DNA from: Prevotella sp.
GTDB lineage: Bacteria; Bacteroidota; Bacteroidia; Bacteroidales; Bacteroidaceae
Assembly: GCA_017645645.1 (NCBI GenBank)
Contig: JAGCOB010000009.1
Location: 1 to 64,000, forward strand
DNA: 64,000 bases
Direction: 5' to 3'
The position numbers and the translations under genes are program-made. Shown here piece after piece: positions 8,981-17,176 of this stretch (position 1 is its first letter; each line of letters begins with the position of its first letter). Under the pieces are notes generated by a model. That model searched no databases. It saw only the letters and a program-made list of their open reading frames with translations, and had not been told where the DNA came from.

Positions 8981-9010
8981 CTTATTTTTTTGTTTTAGTA
9001 TTCTAATGGG

Positions 9011-9018
9011 CAAAGGTA
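9011..9018 (-). promoter_or_regulatory. -7 box TACCTTTG of the BKACE operon
   Basis: TACCTTTG read on the minus strand lies 31 bases upstream of the BKACE start. It forms one arm of an inverted promoter duplication with 9092-9099. Confidence 0.7.
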
Positions 9019-9091
9019 CAAAAAACCGTGAACTTTTCCATCAGTGACAGTAAATTATTCACAACTTACACTTCACTTTTCACGTTTTTTG

Positions 9092-9099
9092 TATCTTTG
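9092..9099 (+). promoter_or_regulatory. Orphan -7 box TATCTTTG facing right
   Basis: This second arm of the inverted duplication points toward 9163, where the next gene lies on the opposite strand. I find no credible plus-strand gene for it. It may be the relic of a lost gene or may make an antisense RNA to the 3' end of the CxxC gene. Confidence 0.5.
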
Positions 9100-9162
9100 C
9101 CCACAAAATTTACCAAACAAACCTCCCGACGCCTCCCAAAGGGAGGGAGGCACTCCTACCAC

Positions 9163-11214
9163 TCATTTATATTCCACACTGATATCTATTCTGTAATACG
9201 TAGGTTTTGTACGGACATATAATTCATGAGTGGTCTTGGTGCCATAGGCAGATAATACGTAATAGTCAGAATAGTTATAACGCTCAAAGCTGGTGACACC
9301 CATCTGACGGAAATCATTGATGATTGCCGATACATACGTATTAATATCAGCAACATCTGATTTATCTATAAAGAAGCAATACATGTATTGCGGCTTACCT
9401 GACCAAATGGCTTTTCCCGCATCGAAACTGTAAAGCGGAAGTCCACAATAGGATATGCCCGTCAGTGAGGCATTCTTGTACACATCAACTTCGTAAGAAC
9501 TACTATACTCCGTCAAATCAAACATACTCGCCAGGGTAGTATATACGTTGTTGTAGGAATCGTTCACCAAACTGACATTGACATATCCGAAGGGTTTTGC
9601 CAACATATCAGAGAGAGACATCTGGGCAGCAAGCTGAGTGATGGGGATGGTCTGGGTATATGTTCCTGAGGTTATTGTCAGCGTACTGCTTCTTGAGAAC
9701 CAACTGGGCGCTTTGTCTGCATAAATGAATATCGCCTCGTTGCCCATTCCATCATAAGACTGTGAAGTGTCATAACTGGCGTATAAATGCACCCAGTCGT
9801 CGCTAACGGGCCGTTCCACTTTCCAGACACGACGGTCAGAGGCTGTTATCCTTAAAACCATGTAGCCACCCTCGTTTGAACAGTACGCAATAGGCACCTC
9901 CGCGGAGATGGTACCTTCACCTTCCTCCTGAGTGACTTCGATGGTTTCCGTCAAGCCGGCATAAGTCAACGTGACTTTGGCCTCACGCTTATCCATCGTG
10001 GGGTTCTTTTCTGCTGTTAATGTCAGATAGCCATTGCCGACGCCTTTTTCAGGAGTTACTTTCAGCCAGTCTTGATTGCTCGAGGAATACCAGTCTCTAT
10101 TACTGGTGACGGTAATGGTCTGACTTGCACTGGGCGTAGCTGTGAAGCCAACCTTCTCGTTCGACAATCTAAGGTAAGGAACACCTTCCTGGGTAATCGT
10201 GACATAAGTACTCTTGTCGCCATGGGTGATGACAATTGTTGACGTGCGGCTGTTTTCATATTTGTTCGCTTCCGCTGTAATGGATAAGTTGCCACTGTTC
10301 TTGCCTTCTGCGTCTTGAAGAGTAATCCAGCTGTCAGCACAAGTGGCTTTCCATTGCTTGTTGATAGTGATGAAGAGATTTTTGCTCTCTCCCTGATAAG
10401 AGAACGCCAAAGACTTATCGGACAGTATGATGTCAACCCAGTTATAGCCTAAGCCGTTGCATGAAGTACACTTACCGTCACTATTCTTACAGGCAAAACA
10501 ATGGCCGTCTCCTCCGCAGTTATAACACTGAGGGTTTCCGAAGCAATATTTGCAATTACCCGTCCCGTTACAAACCGAACAATCTAACGTGCCGTTACAT
10601 GAATTACATTTTCCATTTCCACCACACTTTGAGCAAGCCCCGGTAAAGCCTGCTCCATTGCATTTGGTGCATATCTTAGCACCATTACACGCTGTACATC
10701 TGCCACCTAAATACGATCCATAACCACCACACAACCAGCAATCACCGCTACCGCTACATGAGTTACAAGTATTATGACCGCTCCCCTCGCATCTGGTGCA
10801 CTCGCCGTAGTTGCAATATGGGCACCTTCCAGTCCCATTGCAGTATTTGTCAGCACCTGTACCACCACAACTGCTACAATACTTGCCCGTTCCGTTACAG
10901 ACACTACAGCCTTTACCGGTACCATGACACGTAGTACAATGAGTATCGCCACCACATACAGAGCACGTCTGTTTCACATATCCGTTATTCTCACAGCTTA
11001 TCAATGCTTTTACAATGTCGTTGACAGTGTACGTATAACCGCCAACGAACATTTGCATACCACTATTAGAGAATGTTATTGGCGAACTGCTTGTAATGTC
11101 TGAAGCCTGAAAATGTTGACTACCGCTACCTGTCGTGATGGTCAACGTCTGCGCTGTTGTCGCTATTGTCGCCATCAAGACAGAGATGGCGAAGAGTATA
11201 TATCGCCTTTTCAT
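9163..11214 (-). CDS. Secreted CxxC-knot (DnaJ zinc-finger-like) protein with BACON domains
   Basis: 683 residues. Residues 1-21 are a signal peptide. Residues 22-72 are a short beta module also present in the partner gene. Residues about 80-262 hold 17 CxxC motifs, many as CxxCxGxG or CNGTG, spaced 8-14 residues apart like an expanded DnaJ central zinc domain. Three BACON-type beta sandwiches follow (about 265-350, 351-438, 440-545), each with a 'W..........G..L.I.A..N' pattern ending TQE. The last about 135 residues are unrecognised. Zinc or disulfide knots outside the cytoplasm on a BACON stalk suggest a cell-surface binding protein. Its start overlaps the stop of the upstream gene (ATGA), indicating coupling. 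Function is unknown. Confidence 0.85.
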   Translation of the reverse strand: MKRRYILFAISVLMATIATTAQTLTITTGSGSQHFQASDITSSSPITFSNSGMQMFVGGYTYTVNDIVKALISCENNGYVKQTCSVCGGDTHCTTCHGTGKGCSVCNGTGKYCSSCGGTGADKYCNGTGRCPYCNYGECTRCEGSGHNTCNSCSGSGDCWLCGGYGSYLGGRCTACNGAKICTKCNGAGFTGACSKCGGNGKCNSCNGTLDCSVCNGTGNCKYCFGNPQCYNCGGDGHCFACKNSDGKCTSCNGLGYNWVDIILSDKSLAFSYQGESKNLFITINKQWKATCADSWITLQDAEGKNSGNLSITAEANKYENSRTSTIVITHGDKSTYVTITQEGVPYLRLSNEKVGFTATPSASQTITVTSNRDWYSSSNQDWLKVTPEKGVGNGYLTLTAEKNPTMDKREAKVTLTYAGLTETIEVTQEEGEGTISAEVPIAYCSNEGGYMVLRITASDRRVWKVERPVSDDWVHLYASYDTSQSYDGMGNEAIFIYADKAPSWFSRSSTLTITSGTYTQTIPITQLAAQMSLSDMLAKPFGYVNVSLVNDSYNNVYTTLASMFDLTEYSSSYEVDVYKNASLTGISYCGLPLYSFDAGKAIWSGKPQYMYCFFIDKSDVADINTYVSAIINDFRQMGVTSFERYNYSDYYVLSAYGTKTTHELYVRTKPTYYRIDISVEYK

Positions 11215-11582
11215 TTCACAACCACTTTTTTGTTTCCTTTACTCGTTTTCATAATGTATACGCCTTTTTCTGGCTGCTCCACAGGTCGGCCTTGCAAATC
11301 GTAGTAGCCGTAAATCTTGAAGTCTTCAGTATTCACAACAGTATGGATACCAGTAGTCAGGTTTGTTGTGCTGAAATACATCTTTTTCAGATCCTTGAGA
11401 GGTAATGTAATTTGGTCGCCAACTTTCAGTGTCGTCGACGAAAAGACCAGTGTCAGGTCTGACGCAAACTCCACAGAGACGATTTCTCCGCTATTCGTCT
11501 CAAAGGTCAGGTAAGGATAATCGTCTGCCTGTGCAGTGATTGTGCCTACCAATAGAAATAAGGTTAAAATGCTCTTTTTCAT
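11211..11582 (-). CDS. Small secreted protein with type IX-like C-terminal tail
   Basis: 123 residues with a signal peptide (MKKSILTLFLLVGTITAQA). Residues 22-75 ('LTFETNSGEIVSVEF...LPLKDLKKMYF') match, by pattern, the first module of the downstream CxxC protein. The C-terminus ('DLQGRPVEQPEKGVYIMKT', then KKVVVK) looks like the type IX secretion sorting tail common in Prevotella. Almost nothing lies between module and tail, so it could be a minimal anchor or adaptor. Its last codons overlap the CxxC gene start by four bases, and the two probably work together outside the cell. Confidence 0.8.
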   Translation of the reverse strand: MKKSILTLFLLVGTITAQADDYPYLTFETNSGEIVSVEFASDLTLVFSSTTLKVGDQITLPLKDLKKMYFSTTNLTTGIHTVVNTEDFKIYGYYDLQGRPVEQPEKGVYIMKTSKGNKKVVVK

Positions 11583-11646
11583 TGTATAAAAATAGTTTGT
11601 TGCATAATAGACATCAGCTTTGTCATAATTAGTAATATTTTGTTGG

Positions 11647-11654
11647 CAAAAATA
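11647..11654 (-). promoter_or_regulatory. -7 box TATTTTTG for the secreted pair
   Basis: TATTTTTG on the minus strand lies about 65 bases upstream of the start at 11582. The -33 element is not clear. Confidence 0.5.
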
Positions 11655-11700
11655 GTAAAAAAAACAAGATGTTCAAAGTTGTCGCAAAGCAACAATTAAC

Positions 11701-11751
11701 ACAAGAGGGATACAACGTTGACAACATGCAGTTTTTTGCAGACAAGAGGGA
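11701..11751. repeat. Direct repeat ACAAGAGGGA, copies 41 bases apart
   Basis: Identical ten-base copies lie at 11701-11710 and 11742-11751, about four helical turns apart and 50-100 bases upstream of the kinase promoter. They may be operator sites; this is inferred from position only. Confidence 0.4.
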
Positions 11752-11801
11752 CAAAAAACTTACCCGTTATACCACAAAAAATCAATTTTGTTTGTAAATT
11801 A

Positions 11802-11832
11802 TTGGTATAGCAAGGTTTTTTATGTATATTTG
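11802..11832 (+). promoter_or_regulatory. Promoter of the two-component operon, nearly leaderless
   Basis: TTG at 11802-11804, a 20-base spacer, then TATATTTG at 11825-11832. The ATG at 11841 is only eight bases past the -7 box, so the transcript would carry almost no leader if that start is used. Confidence 0.65.
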
Positions 11833-11840
11833 CAATTGAA

Positions 11841-13766
11841 ATGAGTATCTTACGATTGGTGAGGCGTTGGCTTGACATGATGGCTCTGGTATCTGTCATC
11901 ATGATGGCAGCATCATGCACGGGTAGCGGGCAGGGTAATGGGTTACGTGGCACTGTGTCGGAAGAAGACAGCGATGCCTACTATATGGCTCTGATGCAAA
12001 AGCACTATCAGTGGTATGCGGAAATGAATGTCGACTCAATGGTGGTTAGTAGCGAGCGCATCAAACAATACCTGACACATCACCAAAAAGCGGAAAATGC
12101 GGCACATCGCAGGTTGAAGGCTGAATGGCTCAAGGCCCGCGGCGTGTTTTTTACGGCTATCAAGGGAATGCCTGATTCTGGTGTGGTATATACAGAACGG
12201 GCCCTGCAGGCTATGCAGGGGCTGGAAGGTGTTGACGAGTTGCGCATCATTGCCATGGCCAATAGAGCAGATTTTTATCGTCAAATGGGTCAATTGGATC
12301 GTAGTGCTGATGGCTATCTAAGTGCACTGCAGGTAGCCGACTCTGCCGGACTGGGAGAAGCGATGAAAATCCCACTACTCCTTGGCATCAGCACAGCTTA
12401 TACTTTTATGGGCGACTATCAGACCAGCCGGTTGTGGTGGCAACGAACCAGCGAGCTCGTAGGAAAGATGGAGAAACCGGATCAGTTCATCTACTACAAT
12501 AACTTGGGCAATGACTACTACTTCCAACAAAAATACCGTGAGGCGCTAGAGTGTTTTCAAAAGGCTGCCTCATTGGTGCGTGACAACGAGAAGAAGAAGT
12601 GGGACTACTATACGGCATTGACTAATTTGGGTGAAATCTATGTTTGCTTAGGAAATGCTGACTCTGCGCGTATCTACATCCAACAGGCTGACTCCTTCTT
12701 TACAAAAGTGGATTTCCCTCCGTTACTCTATTATATTGAGACGGAGAAAATCGAGCTTGCCATGCTGGAAGGCAGGTTGGCCGATGCAATGGGACTGGTG
12801 AATAACGGGAAGTACAAAGAGGTGACAATTCCATCAGCTCGCCAACTCCGTCTCAAGGCTGTTGAGCAGGTGATGCAGAAGACTGGCAACTACAGAGCGG
12901 CCTACGAGGCAAACAAACAGCTGCAATTACTGAACGACTCCATACAGAACGCGAATACACGAATGCTGATGAGTTCACGCATGATGCAGTATGAGCACGA
13001 CAAGCGATTAATAGAGCAACAACGCACTATCGACCATGAACGAATGACAAGCCGGTTAGCATGGGCCCTCTTTACTGTGGCCTTGTTGGCAGTAGGACTG
13101 CTGATCATGTTCGGCTGGCTCTGGCGCAGACGACAACGGGTACATGACCTAACAGTCCGACAGCAGATAATGAGTATGCGTATGGAGAACACCCGTAACC
13201 GCATCACGCCCCATTTCATCTACAATGCCTTAAGCCATGAAATGCTGGCTCAGATGAAAGGGCGCAAGGTAGATCTCAACGTATTGACACAATTGTTGCG
13301 TAGAGGGGTGGAGCAGGCAGATCTATTGGAAACCACACTGGCTGAAGAACTGACGTTCATTGACTATTATATAGACATTGAGCGTCAACAGATGCCCCAA
13401 GAACTGCATTATCATAAGGAAATCGCCAATGACATGGACATTCAAGCCATCCATCTGCCTGCCATGACCATCCAGATATTCGTAGAAAACGCCATCAAAC
13501 ACGGACTGCGCCGCCAAGGTGGAAAACTGACTATTCGTGCCAGCAGGCAAGACCATGCAACCTTGGTTGAAGTGATAGACAATGGTCCAGGAATCGGTCT
13601 TTCATATCAAGAGCATATGGGTTTGCGGATTGTCCGTCAGACAATACAGATGCTGAACGAGCATAACCAACAGCGTATTTCCTTTGGTATAGGAAATATC
13701 CCTGAAGGTTGTCGTTCATGGCTATTGATTCCCGATGATTATAACTACAATATTGCAAAGACATGA
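11841..13766 (+). CDS. LytS/YehU-type sensor histidine kinase with TPR sensor
   Basis: It phosphorylates the LytTR regulator encoded next. Residues 1-26 form an N-terminal signal ending in a lipobox-like MMAAS-C. Residues about 90-300 are TPR-like helical repeats ('YYNNLGNDYYFQQKYREALECFQKA'-type units), probably the periplasmic sensor. One membrane helix is at 404-426. The His_kinase domain carries the phospho-histidine in 'NRITPHFIYNAL' near residue 458. The HATPase N box 'VENAIKHGLRRQGG' is near 548 and the G box 'DNGPGIG' near 580. It overlaps the regulator gene by ATGA. A start at 11877 is an alternative but would lose the basic N-region of the signal. Confidence 0.9.
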   Translation: MSILRLVRRWLDMMALVSVIMMAASCTGSGQGNGLRGTVSEEDSDAYYMALMQKHYQWYAEMNVDSMVVSSERIKQYLTHHQKAENAAHRRLKAEWLKARGVFFTAIKGMPDSGVVYTERALQAMQGLEGVDELRIIAMANRADFYRQMGQLDRSADGYLSALQVADSAGLGEAMKIPLLLGISTAYTFMGDYQTSRLWWQRTSELVGKMEKPDQFIYYNNLGNDYYFQQKYREALECFQKAASLVRDNEKKKWDYYTALTNLGEIYVCLGNADSARIYIQQADSFFTKVDFPPLLYYIETEKIELAMLEGRLADAMGLVNNGKYKEVTIPSARQLRLKAVEQVMQKTGNYRAAYEANKQLQLLNDSIQNANTRMLMSSRMMQYEHDKRLIEQQRTIDHERMTSRLAWALFTVALLAVGLLIMFGWLWRRRQRVHDLTVRQQIMSMRMENTRNRITPHFIYNALSHEMLAQMKGRKVDLNVLTQLLRRGVEQADLLETTLAEELTFIDYYIDIERQQMPQELHYHKEIANDMDIQAIHLPAMTIQIFVENAIKHGLRRQGGKLTIRASRQDHATLVEVIDNGPGIGLSYQEHMGLRIVRQTIQMLNEHNQQRISFGIGNIPEGCRSWLLIPDDYNYNIAKT

Positions 13767-14518
13767 ACAGACAGAAATTGACCAAGGCTTTCATCATAGA
13801 TGACAACATCAATGCCATAGAGGTACTACGGCGCATGCTGGAAAGCAGCTATTCCGTAGAGGTGGTTGGTGTTGCCTACGATGCGGAAACTGCTGCTGAC
13901 CTGATTATCAAAACAGAACCAGACCTGTTGTTTCTCGATGTCGAACTGCCAACTATGTCGGGGTTGGACTTCTGTTCTATGATGCATAATGAGCTGAAAC
14001 CTGAGGCGAAGGTAGTCTTCTATACAGGTCATGACAAATATATGTTGGATGCCATCCGACGCTCGGCTTTCGACTTTTTGATGAAACCACCTACAGAACA
14101 GGATCTGGCTCAAATTATGACACGCTATTACGAAAACAAGCTGACAGACATACCACAGGCTATCTACTCCAGGGAACAGCTACCCATCATTCTGGTGGTA
14201 AACACTTTCAACGAGCACCTGACGCTCAGACTGGACGATTGTGCATTCTTCCGTTACAATCAGGAACGCAAGGTCTGGGAGGTTGTCTGCATGGACAAAA
14301 CAGTCTATACATTGCGACATCGTACAACAGCAGAAACCATTTTAAATTACGCTACAGACTTGTTGCAGATTCATAAGCGTTATATTGTCAATATCAACCA
14401 TATAAAAATGATACAAGATGCCGTATGTATCTTGGAGGAGCCGATGGATGACAATCGCGAGTTAAAAGTTAGCAAGAACTATCGACAAGACTTATTGGCG
14501 GCCTTCTACTCTTTATAA
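13763..14518 (+). CDS. LytTR-family response regulator
   Basis: 251 residues. The receiver domain (about 5-125) has the acidic pair 'IIDDN', the phospho-acceptor Asp59 in 'LLFLDVELP', the T/Y switch 'VFYTGHDKY' and the lysine in 'FLMKPP'. A LytTR DNA-binding domain fills about 145-251, with the typical 'KRYIVNINHIKMI' stretch. It is coupled to its kinase by a four-base overlap. Directly downstream, 59-256 bases after its stop, lies a triplicated promoter in front of the sugar-acid operon, which makes that operon the obvious target. That link is inferred from position. Confidence 0.9.
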   Translation: MNRQKLTKAFIIDDNINAIEVLRRMLESSYSVEVVGVAYDAETAADLIIKTEPDLLFLDVELPTMSGLDFCSMMHNELKPEAKVVFYTGHDKYMLDAIRRSAFDFLMKPPTEQDLAQIMTRYYENKLTDIPQAIYSREQLPIILVVNTFNEHLTLRLDDCAFFRYNQERKVWEVVCMDKTVYTLRHRTTAETILNYATDLLQIHKRYIVNINHIKMIQDAVCILEEPMDDNRELKVSKNYRQDLLAAFYSL

Positions 14519-14576
14519 TCCAGCAAAACAATTAATGAATTCTGATGATTTTTATTAGATGAACAATAAAAATCGT

Positions 14577-14774
14577 GTTCTGCACTCGACTTTTCGTAAC
14601 TTTGCCGAAAATTCAGCGAAGTTACACCGTCTTGGCAAAAAAAGAAACACGTTTCTTGGTTTTGCACTCAATTTTTCGTAACTTTGCCATCAGAGATGGC
14701 GAAATTACACCGTCTTGGCAAAAAAAGAAACGAGTTTCTTTGTTTTGTGCTCAACTTTTCTTATCTTTGCCATC
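14577..14774 (+). promoter_or_regulatory. Three tandem copies of an 82-83-base promoter unit
   Basis: Repeat copies start at 14577, 14659 and 14742. Each carries a -7 box at the same place: TAACTTTG (14597), TAACTTTG (14679) and TATCTTTG (14762). Copies two and three have TTG or TTTG 19-20 bases upstream. Immediately before those lie palindromes GAAACACGTTTC (14644-14655) and GAAACGAGTTTC (14727-14738). Copy two also holds GCCATCAGAGATGGC (14686-14700). The last -7 box is 34 bases before the operon's first ATG. The palindromes are candidate operators. Confidence 0.8.
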
Positions 14775-14803
14775 AAATCTACTAAACAAATAACAGTACA
14801 CAA

Positions 14804-16228
14804 ATGAAAAACGGAAAGACTTGTTTTGGCGTAATTATTGGAACACGCGCCTATTTTAATTCTGAGCTTGCCAAAGACGTGCGCAAGCAGTTGTTGAAGA
14901 CCTTAGAAGAGGGAGGCTATGAGTATGTCGTCCTGCCTGAAGACGCCACACCAACCGGCAGTAGCAGTATCGAGACCCGTGAGGACGGACTGAAGGTATC
15001 GAAACAGTTCCGTGAGCACCGTGACGAGATAGACGGTATCATCGTCTCCCTGCCTAACTTCGGTTTCGAGATCGGTATCATCAATGCCATCAGCGATGCC
15101 GACTTGAACGTGCCTGTCATGGTACAGGCCTGCGACGACGAGAATGACAAGGTGGACCTTGACAGTCGCCGCGATGCTTTCTGTGGAAAGATCAGTGTCT
15201 GCAACAACCTCTACCAGTATGGTATTCCTTTCACGGACACCACCCTGCACACCTATTCTATCTATAGTGACCTTCTGGCAAAGGATATCGACCGCTTTGC
15301 AGCTATCTGCCGTGTCGTCAATGGCTTGCGTCACTGTCGTCTCGGACAGATCGGCACGCGTCCGTTGGGCTTCAACACCTGTCGTGCCTCTGAGAAATTG
15401 TTACAACGCAGCGGTATCACCGTCGTTCCTGCCGACCTCTCGGAGATTCTCTATGCTGCCCAGAAGATCAGCGACGACGATCCGAAGTTCATTGAGATGT
15501 GCAACCGTACCTGCAACTATGCCAAGGTGCCCGATTCCTATAAGGAGAAATTGGGACTGCAGGCTAAGTTCAGTGTGGCTGTCGAGAACTGGATAGAGGC
15601 GAACGACGTACAGGCTGTTGCCATCCAGTGCTGGGACTCCCTGGAGCAGAACTACGGCTGTGCTCCCTGCGTCACCATGTCGATGCTCTCCGATAAGTTG
15701 ATTCCTGCCGCCTGCGAGACAGACCTCGCCGGTGCAGTGTCGATGTATGCGCTGTCGCTTGCCAGTGGTCAGGCTCCTGCCCTGCTCGACTGGAACAACA
15801 ACTTCGCCGAGGACCGCAACAAGTGTGTATGTACCCATTGCGGCAACTTCCCCAAGCAGTTCGTGGGTAATGGTGACCTGAAACTCGGTCCCCTCGGTGT
15901 ACTCGGAAGGACACTCGGTAAGATCAACACCTTCGGTGCCGTCTATGCCAAGGTCAGCGAGGGTCCGTTCACCTTCTTCCGCATCTCTACCGACGACCCA
16001 AAGGGCTGTATCAAGGCATACCTCGGCAAGGGCGAGATTACCAACGACCCGTACGGTATGGACGGTTGCATCGCTGTCACGAAAGTCGACAACCTGCAGC
16101 AATTGATGAAGTATATCTGCAAGAACGGTTTCGAGCACCATGTTGCCATGTGCCGCACCGATGTCGTGGATATCCTTAATGAAGCAATAGAAACATATTT
16201 AGGTTGGAATCTGTATGTACATGAATAA
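14804..16228 (+). CDS. L-fucose/arabinose isomerase-fold protein
   Basis: 474 residues, similar in length and layout to FucI/AraA-superfamily isomerases: an N-terminal Rossmann-like domain ('FGVIIGTRAYFNSELAK', 'DGIIVSLPNFGFEIGI'), a second domain ('GQIGTRPLGFNTCRASEKLL') and a C-terminal beta domain ('CVCTHCGNFPKQFVGNGDLKLG'). Enzymes of this fold interconvert aldoses and ketoses with a divalent metal. This one is a divergent branch whose substrate I cannot name. It is the first gene of a seven-gene operon behind the triplicated promoter and overlaps the next start by 14 bases. Confidence 0.75.
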   Translation: MKNGKTCFGVIIGTRAYFNSELAKDVRKQLLKTLEEGGYEYVVLPEDATPTGSSSIETREDGLKVSKQFREHRDEIDGIIVSLPNFGFEIGIINAISDADLNVPVMVQACDDENDKVDLDSRRDAFCGKISVCNNLYQYGIPFTDTTLHTYSIYSDLLAKDIDRFAAICRVVNGLRHCRLGQIGTRPLGFNTCRASEKLLQRSGITVVPADLSEILYAAQKISDDDPKFIEMCNRTCNYAKVPDSYKEKLGLQAKFSVAVENWIEANDVQAVAIQCWDSLEQNYGCAPCVTMSMLSDKLIPAACETDLAGAVSMYALSLASGQAPALLDWNNNFAEDRNKCVCTHCGNFPKQFVGNGDLKLGPLGVLGRTLGKINTFGAVYAKVSEGPFTFFRISTDDPKGCIKAYLGKGEITNDPYGMDGCIAVTKVDNLQQLMKYICKNGFEHHVAMCRTDVVDILNEAIETYLGWNLYVHE

Positions 16229-17114
16229 GAAATACAGGGGTGTGGTCGTTCCGATGGTCACACCCGTCACAAAGGAAGGGGCACTCGATACGGATGCCGT
16301 CGTACGTATCATCGAGTTCTTTGCCCAGGCAGGGGTCTCCCCCCTGTTGATGGGTACCACGGGTGAGGGTAACAGCGTCAGTCAGGCTGACGGACTGTTG
16401 TTTGTGGAGACGGCAGTAAAGGCTGCCCGGCAACGCATCACCATCTATGCCGGACTGACAGGCAACTGTTTCAGTGAACAACTGCGACAGGCAGAGGCAT
16501 ATACCAAGGCAGGGGCTGATGTCATCGTGGCAACCCTGCCCACCTACTATGCCCTGACACCAGAGCAGATGGAGAATTACTACCGTCAACTGGCAGATGC
16601 TATTACCGGTCCGCTGATGCTTTACAATATCCTCGCCACGACACACATGAGTATTCCCGTGGATGTCATCCGCCGACTTGCCGACCACCCGAACATCGTG
16701 GGACTGAAGGACTCGGAACGTGACCTGGAGCGTATGGCACAGTGTATTGAGATAGCCAAAGGCCGTGAGGACTTCTGTTATTTCTGTGGATGGGCGGCAC
16801 AGTCGGCTCACTCCCTGGAACTGGGCGGTGACGGTATCGTTCCCTCTACGGGCAACTACGTCCCAGAGATGTTCCAACAACTCTACGAGGCAGCCATTGC
16901 AGGTGATATGACAACCGCCAACCGTCTCCAGGACGAGACGAACGAGATTGCCAAGATCTACCAGAAAGACCGTACGTTGGGACAGTCGTTGACAGCACTA
17001 AAGGTGATGATGCAGACGAAGGGACTCTGCGAGCCCTGGATGCTCATGCCGCTGACCCGTTTATCTGCCGAGGAAGAAGAGGCAATAGCCGCTAAGGCGA
17101 CATCCCTTTCGTAA
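16215..17114 (+). CDS. DapA/NanA-family lyase (dihydrodipicolinate synthase-like)
   Basis: 299 residues, standard for the class I pyruvate-dependent aldolase family. 'LLMGTTGEGNSV' is the GxxGE pyruvate-binding motif. Tyr137 ('MLYNILA') and the Schiff-base Lys165 ('VGLKDSERDL') are in place. In a catabolic operon such proteins cleave or dehydrate 2-keto-3-deoxy sugar acids rather than make lysine. The start at 16215 (MYMNKKYRG) overlaps the isomerase; a second ATG at 16221 is equally possible. An eight-base repeat array follows the stop. Confidence 0.88.
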   Translation: MYMNKKYRGVVVPMVTPVTKEGALDTDAVVRIIEFFAQAGVSPLLMGTTGEGNSVSQADGLLFVETAVKAARQRITIYAGLTGNCFSEQLRQAEAYTKAGADVIVATLPTYYALTPEQMENYYRQLADAITGPLMLYNILATTHMSIPVDVIRRLADHPNIVGLKDSERDLERMAQCIEIAKGREDFCYFCGWAAQSAHSLELGGDGIVPSTGNYVPEMFQQLYEAAIAGDMTTANRLQDETNEIAKIYQKDRTLGQSLTALKVMMQTKGLCEPWMLMPLTRLSAEEEEAIAAKATSLS

Positions 17115-17172
17115 TACCGGCATACCGTTATACCGGCATACCGTAATTCCGTAATACCGTAATACCGAAATT
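17113..17172. repeat. Eight-base array GGCATACC, seven units
   Basis: GGCATACC, GTTATACC, GGCATACC, GTAATTCC, GTAATACC, GTAATACC and GAAATTCG fill the whole spacer before the symporter gene. It is the same unit family as at 4442, 18736, 20739 and 44142. Confidence 0.85.
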
Positions 17173-17176
17173 CGAC

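Larger units (their letters stand above)
9008..9102. repeat. Inverted duplication of a promoter core
   Basis: The left arm from 9008 and the right arm ending at 9102 are inverted copies of GGGCAAAGRTACAAAAAAC plus GTGAA, with one substitution and one indel over about 24 bases. They are separated by about 40 bases. Each arm carries an outward-facing -7 box. Confidence 0.75.

Noticed and set aside
7376-8998. Open frame of 540 codons on the plus strand
   Set aside because: It is the antisense of the FGGY kinase and BKACE genes, both of which have clear catalytic motifs. The length is due to codon bias of the real genes.
9011-9013. TTG start for the BKACE gene
   Set aside because: It falls inside the -7 promoter box, and the ATG at 8980 matches the usual N-terminus.
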